DNA of 20,352 nucleotides from Tidjanibacter sp. (GTDB lineage Bacteria; Bacteroidota; Bacteroidia; Bacteroidales; Rikenellaceae). The notes beneath the pieces are model-generated. The model saw nothing but the letters and a program-made list of their open reading frames with translations, was not told the origin of the DNA and ran no database searches. The position numbers and the translations under genes are program-made. Position 1 is the stretch's first letter. Each line of letters begins with the position of its first letter. The DNA lies in NCBI GenBank assembly GCA_017630115.1, contig JAGBVY010000068.1, positions 1-20,352 on the forward strand. The letters run 5' to 3'. Below are positions 6,467-14,175 of this stretch, in pieces.

Positions 6467-8464
6467 ATGGATTTTAAGTTGGTGTCGGAATATAAGCCCA
6501 CGGGCGACCAGCCTGAGGCTATCGAGGAGTTGGTGCGCGCCATTGGGGGCGGACAGCCACACAACACTCTCCTCGGTGTGACCGGCTCTGGCAAGACCTT
6601 CACCATTGCAAATGTTGTTGAGCAACTACAACGCCCCACGCTGGTGTTGAGCCACAACAAAACCCTCGCAGCACAGCTTTACAGCGAGTTCAAGGCCTTC
6701 TTCCCCAATAATGCGGTGGAGTATTTTGTCTCCTACTACGACTACTACCAGCCCGAGGCCTACCTCCCTGCCAGTGACACCTACATTGAGAAAGATCTCG
6801 CCATAAACGACGAGATAGAGAAGTTGCGTCTGCACACCACCGCCTCGTTGCTTTCGGGCCGTAGGGATGTGATTGTTGTGTCGAGCGTGTCGTGCCTCTA
6901 CGGCATTGGCAACCCCAACGACTTCCACCAAAGCAGCATAAAAATTGCTGTGGGCGACATCATCCCCCAGCGTAGGTTGCTCTATAAGTTTGTCGATGCA
7001 CTCTACACCCGCACCGAACGCTACTTGGAGGCTGCAACCTTCCGCGTCAAGGGCGACACCATAGATGTTATGCCGGCCTATGCCGAGAGTGACGCCTATC
7101 GCATCTCAATGTTTGGCGACGAGATAGAGGCGCTCTACCGCATCGACCCCGTAACAGGGGCACGCAAGGAGAGCCTCGGCGAGATTACAATCTTCCCCGC
7201 CAATCTCTTTGTCACAACCAAGGAGCGCACCGAGGAGGCCATACGTCAGATTCAGCTCGACCTCGGCAAGCGCATTGAGGAGTTTGAGCAGGCGGGACGA
7301 ATGGTGGAGGCTCAGCGCATAAAACAACGTGTGGAGTACGATGTGGAGATGATTAAGGAGTTGGGCTATTGCTCTGGTATTGAGAACTATTCACGCTATA
7401 TGGATGGGCGCAACCCGGGCGACAGACCCTTCTGCCTACTCGACTACTTCCCCGACGATTTTCTATTGGTTGTGGACGAAAGCCACGTCACCATACCCCA
7501 AGTGAGAGCTATGTATGGCGGCGATAGGGCCCGCAAGGAGAATCTTGTGGAGTATGGTTTCCGACTGCCTGCGGCTGTGGACAACCGCCCCCTGACCTTT
7601 GCGGAGTTTGAGTGCTTTGGCCACAATGTGCTCTATTGTAGTGCCACCCCTGCCGAGTATGAGCTCTGCAAGAGTGAAGGCTCGGTGGTGGAGCAGCTCG
7701 TTAGACCCACGGGACTTCTCGACCCCGAGATTGAGGTGCGCCCCACCGACAATCAGGTGGATGACCTACTCGAAGAGATTGCCACAACCACCCGCAAGGG
7801 ACAGCGAGTGTTGGTTACGACACTCACTAAACGTATGGCCGAAGAGCTCTCCAAATACTTCGACCGCATAGGCATACGCAACCGCTACATCCACTCCGAT
7901 GTGGAGACATTCGATAGGGTGCAGATTCTCGAAGATCTCAAAGCAGGCTCCTTCGATGTGCTCATTGGTGTGAACCTCCTGCGTGAGGGTCTTGACCTGC
8001 CTGAGGTGGCTCTGGTAGCTATTATGGATGCCGACAAGGAGGGATTCTTGCGTAGCGAACGAGCCCTGACGCAGACAGCAGGTCGTGCTGCCCGCAATGT
8101 GGAGGGTAGGGTTATTATGTATGGCGACACCATAACTGACGCTATGAGGGCCACCATAAACGAGAGCCAGCGCCGCCGCGAAAAACAGATGGCCTACAAC
8201 CGCGCCAACAACATCACCCCCACACAAATCAAACGCTACACCCGCACCACCATCTCGGGCAACACCTCCGAAGGTGCGGAACCATACCCTCTGGGGGGTG
8301 TGGGCACTATGGCTGCCGATGTGCAGGGCACATACTCGCCCCACGAGCGAGAGGAGGCTATTAAGGATGCTCGCCGCCGTATGGAGGAGGCCGCCAAAGC
8401 CCTCGACTTCGCCCAAGCCGCCCTCTGGCGCAACCGTATGTACGAACTGCAAGGGAAGAAATAG
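6467..8464 (+). CDS. uvrB: UvrABC excision nuclease subunit B
   Basis: The product is 665 aa, the full family length. UvrB is the damage-verifying helicase-like subunit of nucleotide excision repair: it is loaded by UvrA and recruits UvrC for incision. The Walker A motif GVTGSGKT is at 37-44. The tyrosine-rich beta-hairpin that slides between the strands (YYDYYQPEAY) is at 90-99. A DEAD-like VVDESH box and the helicase C-terminal motifs (QTAGRAARN) are present. The last ~45 residues form the UVR domain that contacts UvrC. The ATG at 6467 gives the normal N-terminus (MDFKLVSEYKPTGDQPEAI). No TAnnTTTG promoter box or SOS-type box was found in the 110 bp before it; repeats and the tRNA copy occupy that space. 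It stands alone and converges with nrdJ. Confidence 0.97.
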   Translation: MDFKLVSEYKPTGDQPEAIEELVRAIGGGQPHNTLLGVTGSGKTFTIANVVEQLQRPTLVLSHNKTLAAQLYSEFKAFFPNNAVEYFVSYYDYYQPEAYLPASDTYIEKDLAINDEIEKLRLHTTASLLSGRRDVIVVSSVSCLYGIGNPNDFHQSSIKIAVGDIIPQRRLLYKFVDALYTRTERYLEAATFRVKGDTIDVMPAYAESDAYRISMFGDEIEALYRIDPVTGARKESLGEITIFPANLFVTTKERTEEAIRQIQLDLGKRIEEFEQAGRMVEAQRIKQRVEYDVEMIKELGYCSGIENYSRYMDGRNPGDRPFCLLDYFPDDFLLVVDESHVTIPQVRAMYGGDRARKENLVEYGFRLPAAVDNRPLTFAEFECFGHNVLYCSATPAEYELCKSEGSVVEQLVRPTGLLDPEIEVRPTDNQVDDLLEEIATTTRKGQRVLVTTLTKRMAEELSKYFDRIGIRNRYIHSDVETFDRVQILEDLKAGSFDVLIGVNLLREGLDLPEVALVAIMDADKEGFLRSERALTQTAGRAARNVEGRVIMYGDTITDAMRATINESQRRREKQMAYNRANNITPTQIKRYTRTTISGNTSEGAEPYPLGGVGTMAADVQGTYSPHEREEAIKDARRRMEEAAKALDFAQAALWRNRMYELQGKK

Positions 8465-8468
8465 CTAT

Positions 8469-8486
8469 CAGCAGTCAGCAGTCAGT
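8469..8486. repeat. 7-bp tandem repeat (CAGCAGT) after uvrB
   Basis: Two and a half units of CAGCAGT, beginning 5 bp after the uvrB stop codon. It is the first element of the 471-bp gene-free spacer 8465-8935. Confidence 0.6.
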
Positions 8487-8522
8487 CTGCGGCGCAATTC
8501 CAAGATTTAATTTTGAGAGGTT

Positions 8523-8567
8523 AGAGAATTTAGGGAATTTAGGGCGTATAAGCCCTATAAGCCCCAT
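8523..8567. repeat. 9-bp tandem array (AGGGAATTT to AAGCCCTAT)
   Basis: Five 9-bp units: AGAGAATTT, AGGGAATTT, AGGGCGTAT, then AAGCCCTAT and AAGCCCCAT. The right half carries the same AAGCCC core as the array at 6172-6229. Confidence 0.75.
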
Positions 8568-8580
8568 TGGTCAATTCGCC

Positions 8581-8670
8581 GGGTTTACTGGGTTTACTGG
8601 GTTCTCTGGGTTTACTGAGACTTCCCAGTTCTCTCTGTTCTCTCTGTTCTCCCAGTCCTCCCAGTCCTCC
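8581..8670. repeat. 90-bp tandem array of ten 9-bp units
   Basis: Units run in unbroken 9-bp phase from GGGTTTACT (8581) through GGGTTCTCT, CAGTTCTCT and CTGTTCTCC to CAGTCCTCC (8662-8670). The left units contain CTGGG across their junctions and the right units CCCAG, so the two halves can pair into a hairpin. It is non-coding on both strands as far as I can judge. Confidence 0.85.
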
Positions 8671-8687
8671 CAGCAACTAACCTCTCC

Positions 8688-8725
8688 GTCGCTTCGCGAC
8701 ACCTCCCCTGACATAGGGGAGGTGT
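8688..8725. repeat. Double palindrome, possible uvrB terminator
   Basis: A small stem GTCGC/GCGAC (8688-8692/8696-8700) is followed by a strong 11-bp stem ACACCTCCCCT (8699-8709) and AGGGGAGGTGT (8715-8725) with a 5-nt loop. There is no T run. The form resembles dispersed intergenic palindromes of gut bacteria. It may end the uvrB transcript. Confidence 0.55.
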
Positions 8726-8814
8726 GGTTGTGGTGCTCCCCATCCAAAAGAAAAGCGCAGATTGTTGAGGGATTTTTGGGCCTAACAAAAAGGTGGCTCC
8801 GCAGTTTAACATAG

Positions 8815-8934
8815 GAGCTAACTATCGCGAGGCGAGTACAAGGCTTGCGAAAGAAAAATTCCCCGCAGCTTACTAAACGTAAGTGAGGGGAATTTTTCTG
8901 AGTGTAACGCAGTAATCGCCCGCGAGATTAGCTC
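8815..8934 (-). terminator. Long imperfect hairpin ending nrdJ
   Basis: The core is a perfect 13-bp inverted repeat, AGAAAAATTCCCC (8852-8864) and GGGGAATTTTTCT (8887-8899), continued inward by CTTAC/GTAAG with small bulges. Outward, GAGCTAA (8815-8821) pairs with TTAGCTC (8928-8934), and a TCGCG..GGCGA arm pairs with one bulge. The whole ~120 nt can form one long stem. Read on the minus strand the core ends in a T-rich tract, as expected for intrinsic termination directly after the nrdJ stop at 8936. Confidence 0.75.
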
Positions 8935-8935
8935 A

Positions 8936-11494
8936 TTATGAGCATTTTGACCAACCGCACGAATGACAAGTAGGACAACCATTCTGATAAACAAGGCTCT
9001 CGCTACCGCAGTTGGGGCATTTTTGTTTGCTCTTTGTGCCGTCTTTGATATAGTGTTTCAGGGCGCGTGCAACACCTGCTTTCCAAACGTTGATGCCGTC
9101 GCTTGTGAACTGCAAGCTATCAACCAGATTGACCACATCGACAATAGGCATACCATTGCGGAGCACGCCTGAGATGAGTTTGGCATAGTTCCAGAACTCC
9201 ATATCGAACAGACGCGAGATACCGCCAATAACGTGGGGATAACCGCCCTTATCGTTGAAGCGGAAGTCGTAGCGCTTGGTGCCATCCTCCTCTCTAACCT
9301 TCACAATCCAACCCTTAGTGATAGACTTAGGAATGAAGAGCTCCTCCTCGTCAATCTTACCGGTGAAAATCTCGTAGGGTTTGCCGTCGTGCATACCCAC
9401 AAAAGCAATCCACTCCTCCTTGCCGTTGCGGAAGCGCACAACATCGGCCTCCAACTCGGCGGGACGTTTGATGGGGGCTTTTGTCTCTGCGGGGGTCTCG
9501 GCCTTGCTCTTGGTATCGACCAACACACCGCTGCGTGAACCGTCACGATAGACGGTAATACCCTTACAGCCACACTCCCAAGCGGTCTTATAAACGTCGG
9601 CAACAAGCTCCTCAGAAACATTGTTGGGGAGGTTTACGGTAACCGAGATGGAGTGGTCCACCCACTTCTGGATGGCGCCCTGCATCTTCACCTTAGCCAC
9701 CCAGTCGATGTCGTTGGCGGTGGCGTGGTTGTAGGGCGAGGCGGCAACGAGTGCATCTACCTCGCTATCGGGCAGTTCGTTGAGATTTTCAACATTGTGG
9801 CCGGTGATTTTGAGCCACTCAACAAACTTGTGGTGGAACACATAGTACTCCTCGAAGCAGTCGCCCACATCGTCTTTATAGGTGATTTTCACATTTTGGT
9901 CGGTGGGGTTCACCTTGCGGCGACGTTTATATACGGGACGGAAGACAGGCTCAATACCCGAAGTGGTCTGCGACATAAGCGACACTGTACCCGTGGGGGC
10001 TATGGTGAGCATTGCGATGTTGCGACGACCATAGCGAACCATATCATCGTAGAGTGCGGGGTCGGCCTCGCGGATGCGGGCAATCATTGGGTTGTTCTCC
10101 TCTTTGAGGTTGTCGTACATTGGGAATGAGCCACGCTCCTTGGCCATCTTCACGCTTGCACGGTAGGCATTAAGGCACAACTCCTTCTGGATGCTAACAG
10201 CAAACTCAATAGCCTCGTCGGAGCCATAGGTAAGACCCAGTGCAGCCAACATATCGCCCTCGGCAGTGATACCCAAGCCCGTACGACGACCCTTCAAAGC
10301 CTTCTCGCGAATCTTCTCCCACAACGAAAGCTCCACCCTACGAACATCCAACTCCTCGGGGTCTTTGCCAATCTTCTTGTGGATGAGGTCGATTTTCTCC
10401 AATTCGAGGTCGATGATGTCGTCCATCATCCTCATTGCCATCTCGATGTGTTTGGCAAACTTCTCGTGGTTGAACGAAGCCTCGGGGGTAAATGGCTTAT
10501 CGACATAGCTGTAAAGGTTGAGTGCCAACAATCGGCAGCTATCGTAGGGGCAGAGAGGAATCTCGCCACAGGGGTTGGTCGAAACAGTACGGAAGCCCTC
10601 GCTGGCGTAGCAGTCGGGCACACTTTCACGCAACACAGTGTCCCAGAACAAGCAACCGGGCTCGGCACTCTTCCACGCATTGTGGATAATCTTCTGCCAC
10701 AGAGCTGTTGCATCCACCTCTTTACGGTAGAGGGGCTCGGCAGCATCGATGGGGAACTGCTGAACATACTTCTCGCCACTCATCACACAACGCATAAACT
10801 CATCGTCGATTTTAATCGACACGTTGGCACCAGTCACCTTGCCCTGAACAGTCTTGGCGTCAATAAACCTCTCGGCGTCGGGGTGTTTGATGGAAAGGGT
10901 AAGCATCAAAGCACCGCGGCGACCATCCTGAGCCACCTCGCGGGTGGAGTTGGAGTAGCGCTCCATAAAGGGAACGATACCGGTGGAGGTAAGCGCACTA
11001 TTCAGAACAGGGGTACCTGCGGGACGCAAGTGCGAGAGGTCGTGACCTACACCACCCCTACGCTTCATCAGCTGCACCTGCTCCTCGTCCATACGGATGA
11101 TACCACCGTAAGAGTCGGCGGGGGTGCGGTGACCAATAACAAAGCAGTTGGAGAGAGAGGCAATTTGCAGGTTGTTGCCAATACCGGTCATAGGACCACC
11201 CTGAGGGATGATGTAGCGGAACTGATCCAACAGACCAAATACATCCTCCTCGCTCATTGAGTTGGGATAACCCCTCTCAATGCGGGCAATCTCGGAGGCG
11301 ATGCGGTGGTGCATATCCTCGGGCGAAGCCTCATAAATGCGGTTGAACGAATCTTTCAGGGCATACTTATTAACCCAGACCATTGCGGCCAAGTCGTCGC
11401 CCTTGAAATACTTTTTGGCATTTGCCAACACATCCTCATATTTCAGCTCTACCAGCTCAGGGGATGCGCTCCCTTTCTCCATCTTTTCAGACAT
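8936..11494 (-). CDS. nrdJ: Adenosylcobalamin-dependent (class II) ribonucleoside-diphosphate reductase
   Basis: The product is 852 aa. The enzyme reduces ribonucleotides to deoxyribonucleotides using coenzyme B12 to make the thiyl radical, with or without oxygen. Visible marks are SLSNC with Cys117 (one of the redox pair), STNPCGE with Asn307, Cys309 (radical site) and Glu311, and a PTGT loop in the barrel. A ~100-residue TSCPD-type region lies near the C-terminus. The last ~27 residues are a four-cysteine-plus zinc-ribbon-like tail (CPNC..CPTCHSC..C) that probably carries the thiols recharging the active site. A frame opening at 11551 adds 19 unlikely residues, so I start at MSEKMEKG. The gene implies B12 use or uptake. 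It lies 180 bp after folB, with its own likely promoter and an 11-bp repeat array upstream. Confidence 0.93.
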   Translation of the reverse strand: MSEKMEKGSASPELVELKYEDVLANAKKYFKGDDLAAMVWVNKYALKDSFNRIYEASPEDMHHRIASEIARIERGYPNSMSEEDVFGLLDQFRYIIPQGGPMTGIGNNLQIASLSNCFVIGHRTPADSYGGIIRMDEEQVQLMKRRGGVGHDLSHLRPAGTPVLNSALTSTGIVPFMERYSNSTREVAQDGRRGALMLTLSIKHPDAERFIDAKTVQGKVTGANVSIKIDDEFMRCVMSGEKYVQQFPIDAAEPLYRKEVDATALWQKIIHNAWKSAEPGCLFWDTVLRESVPDCYASEGFRTVSTNPCGEIPLCPYDSCRLLALNLYSYVDKPFTPEASFNHEKFAKHIEMAMRMMDDIIDLELEKIDLIHKKIGKDPEELDVRRVELSLWEKIREKALKGRRTGLGITAEGDMLAALGLTYGSDEAIEFAVSIQKELCLNAYRASVKMAKERGSFPMYDNLKEENNPMIARIREADPALYDDMVRYGRRNIAMLTIAPTGTVSLMSQTTSGIEPVFRPVYKRRRKVNPTDQNVKITYKDDVGDCFEEYYVFHHKFVEWLKITGHNVENLNELPDSEVDALVAASPYNHATANDIDWVAKVKMQGAIQKWVDHSISVTVNLPNNVSEELVADVYKTAWECGCKGITVYRDGSRSGVLVDTKSKAETPAETKAPIKRPAELEADVVRFRNGKEEWIAFVGMHDGKPYEIFTGKIDEEELFIPKSITKGWIVKVREEDGTKRYDFRFNDKGGYPHVIGGISRLFDMEFWNYAKLISGVLRNGMPIVDVVNLVDSLQFTSDGINVWKAGVARALKHYIKDGTKSKQKCPNCGSESLVYQNGCPTCHSCGWSKCS

Positions 11495-11565
11495 AGTTGC
11501 GTGTGTAATAATATATATGTAACGAGTTAATTTCTCAATAGACTGCCACACAGACAGTTAAAGAA

Positions 11566-11584
11566 TCGGCGCTTATGACGCCGA
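11566..11584. terminator. Hairpin in the nrdJ leader
   Basis: TCGGCG (11566-11571) pairs with CGCCGA (11579-11584), with a 7-nt loop. It is next to an inverted repeat ACTTTG/CAAAGT (11584-11598) that overlaps the presumed -7 box. It may be a 5' UTR stem for nrdJ rather than a folB terminator, because there is no T run. Confidence 0.4.
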
Positions 11585-11592
11585 CTTTGGTA

Positions 11593-11625
11593 CAAAGTTG
11601 CACTAAATTTTTGGGGATTTATCAA
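11593..11625 (-). promoter_or_regulatory. Probable weak promoter for nrdJ
   Basis: Minus strand: CAACTTTG (11600-11593), one mismatch from TAnnTTTG, with TTG at 11625-11623 and a 22-bp spacer, longer than the usual ~19. It lies 98 bp before the nrdJ ATG. An imperfect promoter would suit an activated or regulated gene. Confidence 0.35.
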
Positions 11626-11660
11626 CAAACTGTTTACACTTTATTAACAATTTATTGACA
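11617..11660 (-). promoter_or_regulatory. Four-unit 11-bp phased repeat upstream of nrdJ, DnaA-box-like
   Basis: On the minus strand the 44 bp divide exactly into four 11-mers, each beginning TGT: TGTCAATAAAT, then a TGTTAATAAAG unit, a divergent TGTAAACAGTT unit, and finally TGTTGATAAAT. Three units contain TGTnRATAA; TGTTGATAA differs from the DnaA box TGTGGATAA by one base. An 11-bp period puts every copy on nearly the same face of the helix. The last unit overlaps the presumed -33 region. Confidence 0.55.
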
Positions 11661-11674
11661 CTTGTATAAGGTGC

Positions 11675-12028
11675 TTATTTTGACAGCGTTACGCTCACCT
11701 TTTCAACCTTACCTCCGAGAGGGGGTGCGAGTTTGGAAACCTTCACCGTGGAGCCAACTATCTGAGGGAAAGCACTATGGATGCGTTCGAGTATTCTCCA
11801 AGCCACATTTTCGAGAATGTTGGAGGGTTTGGCTATCTCCTCGGCCACCTGCTCATAGACGGCCAAATAGTTGACACTTTTCAACAATTCGTCGCTCTGG
11901 GGTGCGTCGCCTATTTCAACATCCATACGCAAATCGACGTGGTAGCGATTGCCAACCACCTTTTCGAGATCGTAGCAACCGTGAGGAGCGCGAAACTCCA
12001 TCCTTTCAAGCTCTATGGTAGCTCTCAT
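11675..12028 (-). CDS. folB: Dihydroneopterin aldolase
   Basis: The product is 117 aa from the ATG at 12028. FolB converts 7,8-dihydroneopterin to 6-hydroxymethyl-dihydropterin and glycolaldehyde in folate synthesis. The conserved HGCYDLEK segment carries Glu22, and VSKLAPP carries Lys99; these match the known catalytic Glu and Lys of the family. The length is typical (~120 aa). A start at 12055 would overlap the kinase stop by 13 bp and add nine basic residues not seen in the family, so the shorter form is preferred. The gene begins 14 bp after the kinase stop and is almost surely co-transcribed with it. The other folate genes are not nearby. Confidence 0.92.
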   Translation of the reverse strand: MRATIELERMEFRAPHGCYDLEKVVGNRYHVDLRMDVEIGDAPQSDELLKSVNYLAVYEQVAEEIAKPSNILENVAWRILERIHSAFPQIVGSTVKVSKLAPPLGGKVEKVSVTLSK

Positions 12029-12042
12029 CTTTCTTGTGCGTT

Positions 12043-13053
12043 TTAGAATAGACATTTCTCCTGTTTGACCTCCTCAACGAGGGTGAAAATCTCTCTCCAC
12101 GCATCCTCGCCAAAGGTTGTGCCAACCACCTCAATCACCTTGCCCGCTGCAATCGCACCAATAGTACCACACTGGCGCAAGCTTAGGCCCAAGCACAAGC
12201 CCGCCATAAAACCAGCGGCATAGAAGTCGCCGGCACCCGTAGTATCGACCCTCTTGGCTGCGGCCATAATACCAACATGGATGGGCTCGCTTCCTTTCTC
12301 CTTGATGAGCGCACCGCGAGTGCCAATCTTCACCACAGCCAGCTCACAACGCGCCGCAATAAAGTCGAGCGCCTTGTTGGGGTCGTCCTCACCACTAAAA
12401 GCGGCTGCCTCCTGCTCGTTGGCAAAGATTATATCGACATACTTATCGACCAAGCCCAAAAGAAAAGCCCTATTCTCCAACACAACATTGTAGCTTGCCA
12501 AGTCGATGGCCACCCTCAGACCACACTGCTTAGCCAACTTAATGGCGTGGCGGATGACAGAGTGGCTCTGCACCATAAAGCCCTCAATATAGAGGCAGTC
12601 GTAGTGCTCAAACATAGGGGCGGTGATGTCGGCCTCGCAGAGTTCCAGCGCAGCACCCAAGTAGGTAACCATAGTGCGCTCACCATCGGGCGATACGAGC
12701 GACAAGCAGCGACCCGAACGATTCTGGCCGTGGGCTACAAAGGGATTGATGCCGAGGTTTTCGAGAGCTTGCTCGTAGAAGTGGCCGGTGGAGTCGCGAC
12801 CCACCTTACCAATGTAACCCACCTGAGCACCCAAACGAGCCATACAGCGGATGGTGTTGCCTGCACTACCTCCGAGCGATAGGGTATGGGGCAGGTCGGC
12901 GGTTTCACCCTGAATCTGGCGCTGAAACTCCGCATCGACAAGATTCATACTTCCCTTGCCGAGGTTGAGTGCGCTGAGCACATTGTCGTTTTTGAGGTTC
13001 ACCAAAAAATCGGTCAGGGCATTACCAATGCCTATTACTCTACTGATCTGCAT
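12043..13053 (-). CDS. PfkB-family sugar/nucleoside kinase, adenosine-kinase-like
   Basis: The product is 336 aa. The first PfkB signature is around residues 60-75 (GGSAGNTIRCMARLGA). The second signature DTTGAGD is at 270-276, with Asp276 as the expected catalytic base and the GAGD anion hole. The overall pattern (IGNALTD near the start, substrate-lid region 105-135) is closest to the adenosine kinase/ribokinase-like group annotated as adenosine kinase in Bacteroidales, but the substrate cannot be read from sequence. It is the first gene of a two-gene unit with folB, under its own promoter at 13098-13128. A nucleoside-salvage role would fit next to folB and nrdJ; that is inference. Confidence 0.85.
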   Translation of the reverse strand: MQISRVIGIGNALTDFLVNLKNDNVLSALNLGKGSMNLVDAEFQRQIQGETADLPHTLSLGGSAGNTIRCMARLGAQVGYIGKVGRDSTGHFYEQALENLGINPFVAHGQNRSGRCLSLVSPDGERTMVTYLGAALELCEADITAPMFEHYDCLYIEGFMVQSHSVIRHAIKLAKQCGLRVAIDLASYNVVLENRAFLLGLVDKYVDIIFANEQEAAAFSGEDDPNKALDFIAARCELAVVKIGTRGALIKEKGSEPIHVGIMAAAKRVDTTGAGDFYAAGFMAGLCLGLSLRQCGTIGAIAAGKVIEVVGTTFGEDAWREIFTLVEEVKQEKCLF

Positions 13054-13097
13054 AGCTTCTGTGTTTGGGTTATGGGGTTTGTTGCCTCTTGGCCCCG

Positions 13098-13128
13098 CAA
13101 AGATAATTTAATTTGAAAAGATGAGAAA
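13098..13128 (-). promoter_or_regulatory. Promoter for the PfkB kinase-folB unit
   Basis: Minus strand: -7 box TATCTTTG (13105-13098), a perfect TAnnTTTG, with TTTC (13128-13125) at exactly the 19-bp spacing where TTTG is expected. It lies 44 bp before the kinase ATG at 13053. Confidence 0.7.
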
Positions 13129-13166
13129 GTTTTAGCCACCTAATTGCTCTTTTTTATTGGTTGGGA

Positions 13167-13643
13167 TCAAGCCCCTCGGAAGGTCCAGAATTTTTGGAGC
13201 AAATAGCTATAAACTATCGTTATGAGTGAGGTTAAAACCTGAGCCAAAGGGGCGTATAGCAACCACCACTCCACCATAATTTTCAGACACACATAGTTGA
13301 TTATCAGCGAGCCAAGCGTAGTCACAAGGTAGCGCACCGAGCTAACCCTATCGCCCAATGGCGAGCCTGCAAACGAAATGCGGCTTTGGAGCAAGTAGCC
13401 CGTAGAGAGTGTTATGGGAAAAGTTATGGCCAAGGCGGCAATGTGGCGCGAAATGTAGATCCCGCCGGCGAGGTGGAGAAAGTCGAAACCAAGCACCACA
13501 TCGTAGAGCAAGCCATAGAGCAACCAGTTGAGCACAAGGTTACCACCCCCACACGCAGCATAGCGGAAGGTTTGTTGTGGCATCAACCTCCTAATTGGCC
13601 CGACATAGAAAAAATCTATGGCCTTGGTTATCGTCTTTATCAT
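13167..13643 (-). CDS. GtrA-family small membrane protein
   Basis: The product is 158 aa with four predicted membrane helices (about 26-48, 62-85, 103-122 and 127-149). The FRYAACGGG segment leading into helix 1 and the closing QKFWTFRG match the GtrA family. Its members are thought to help move lipid-linked sugars or to assist surface glycosylation; here no glycosyltransferase is nearby, so its partner is unknown. I start at the ATG at 13643; a GTG two codons earlier is equally in frame. It is the last gene of the sppA-polA-dtd run, 61 bp after the dtd stop across a repeat-bearing spacer, so co-transcription is plausible but not certain. Confidence 0.85.
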   Translation of the reverse strand: MIKTITKAIDFFYVGPIRRLMPQQTFRYAACGGGNLVLNWLLYGLLYDVVLGFDFLHLAGGIYISRHIAALAITFPITLSTGYLLQSRISFAGSPLGDRVSSVRYLVTTLGSLIINYVCLKIMVEWWLLYAPLAQVLTSLITIVYSYLLQKFWTFRGA

Positions 13644-13653
13644 TCCCACGGTG

Positions 13654-13700
13654 GAAAATTGAAAATTATTGTTTCTTAGGTCGTTAGAGTTTTGATGTTA
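13654..13700. repeat. Dispersed repeat pair in the dtd-gtrA spacer
   Basis: GAAAATTGAAAATTA (13654-13668) and TTAGGTCGTTAGA (13676-13688) both occur, in the same order and orientation, in the spacer left of tRNA-Arg (6134-6148 and 6232-6244). Here the two motifs are 7 bp apart; there they are separated by the 9-bp array. Confidence 0.65.
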
Positions 13701-13704
13701 GTTG

Positions 13705-14151
13705 CTAAACGCGACTATCAAGCCATATCGTTACTGGGCCATCATTGAGCAACTCCACCTTCATATCCGCACCAAAGCGACCACAAGGTATGGGGCGAGC
13801 AATAGCCTCTGAGAGTTTGGCCTTGAAGAGTTCGTAGAGTGGCACAGCCACAGCCTCGCCAGCAGCACCTATGTAGCTGGGGCGATTGCCCTTGCGGGTG
13901 GCGGCTTGGAGGGTAAATTGACTCACCACAAGCACATCGCCCTCAACCTGACGCACGTCGAGGTTCATAACCCCTGCCTCGTCGTCGAAGATGCGTAGTT
14001 GGGAGGTTTTGCGCACAAGGTAATCGACATCGCTAGGACTATCGTCGGTGGCCACACCCACAAACACAAGTAGCCCCTTGCCAATCTCGGCAACTCGCTC
14101 TCCCTCAATAGTTACGCTTGCGTGTGTAACACGTTGTATAAGTGCTCTCAT
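13705..14151 (-). CDS. dtd: D-aminoacyl-tRNA deacylase
   Basis: The product is 148 aa, standard length. It removes D-amino acids (and glycine mischarged on tRNA-Ala) from tRNA, as a homodimer in the cytoplasm. Both family motifs are present: SQFTL at residues 77-81 and the Gly-cisPro motif as NDGPVT at 136-141. The N-terminus MRALIQRVTHASV is typical. The start lies 24 bp after the polA stop, so the two are very likely on one mRNA. Confidence 0.95.
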   Translation of the reverse strand: MRALIQRVTHASVTIEGERVAEIGKGLLVFVGVATDDSPSDVDYLVRKTSQLRIFDDEAGVMNLDVRQVEGDVLVVSQFTLQAATRKGNRPSYIGAAGEAVAVPLYELFKAKLSEAIARPIPCGRFGADMKVELLNDGPVTIWLDSRV

Positions 14152-14175
14152 AGTTGGTTGTTGGTATTGGTAGGT

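Noticed and set aside
8581..8670. CRISPR array
   Set aside because: Units are 9 bp and contiguous, with no spacers, no 25-40 bp repeats and no cas genes nearby.
11495..11674. NrdR box pair or cobalamin riboswitch controlling nrdJ
   Set aside because: The AT-rich stretch near 11505-11523 does not match the NrdR palindrome on both arms, and no B12-box or multi-stem riboswitch core is visible.
12029..12055. Longer FolB start at 12055
   Set aside because: It overlaps the kinase coding end and adds nine basic residues; FolB proteins normally begin right before the TIELERM-type strand.
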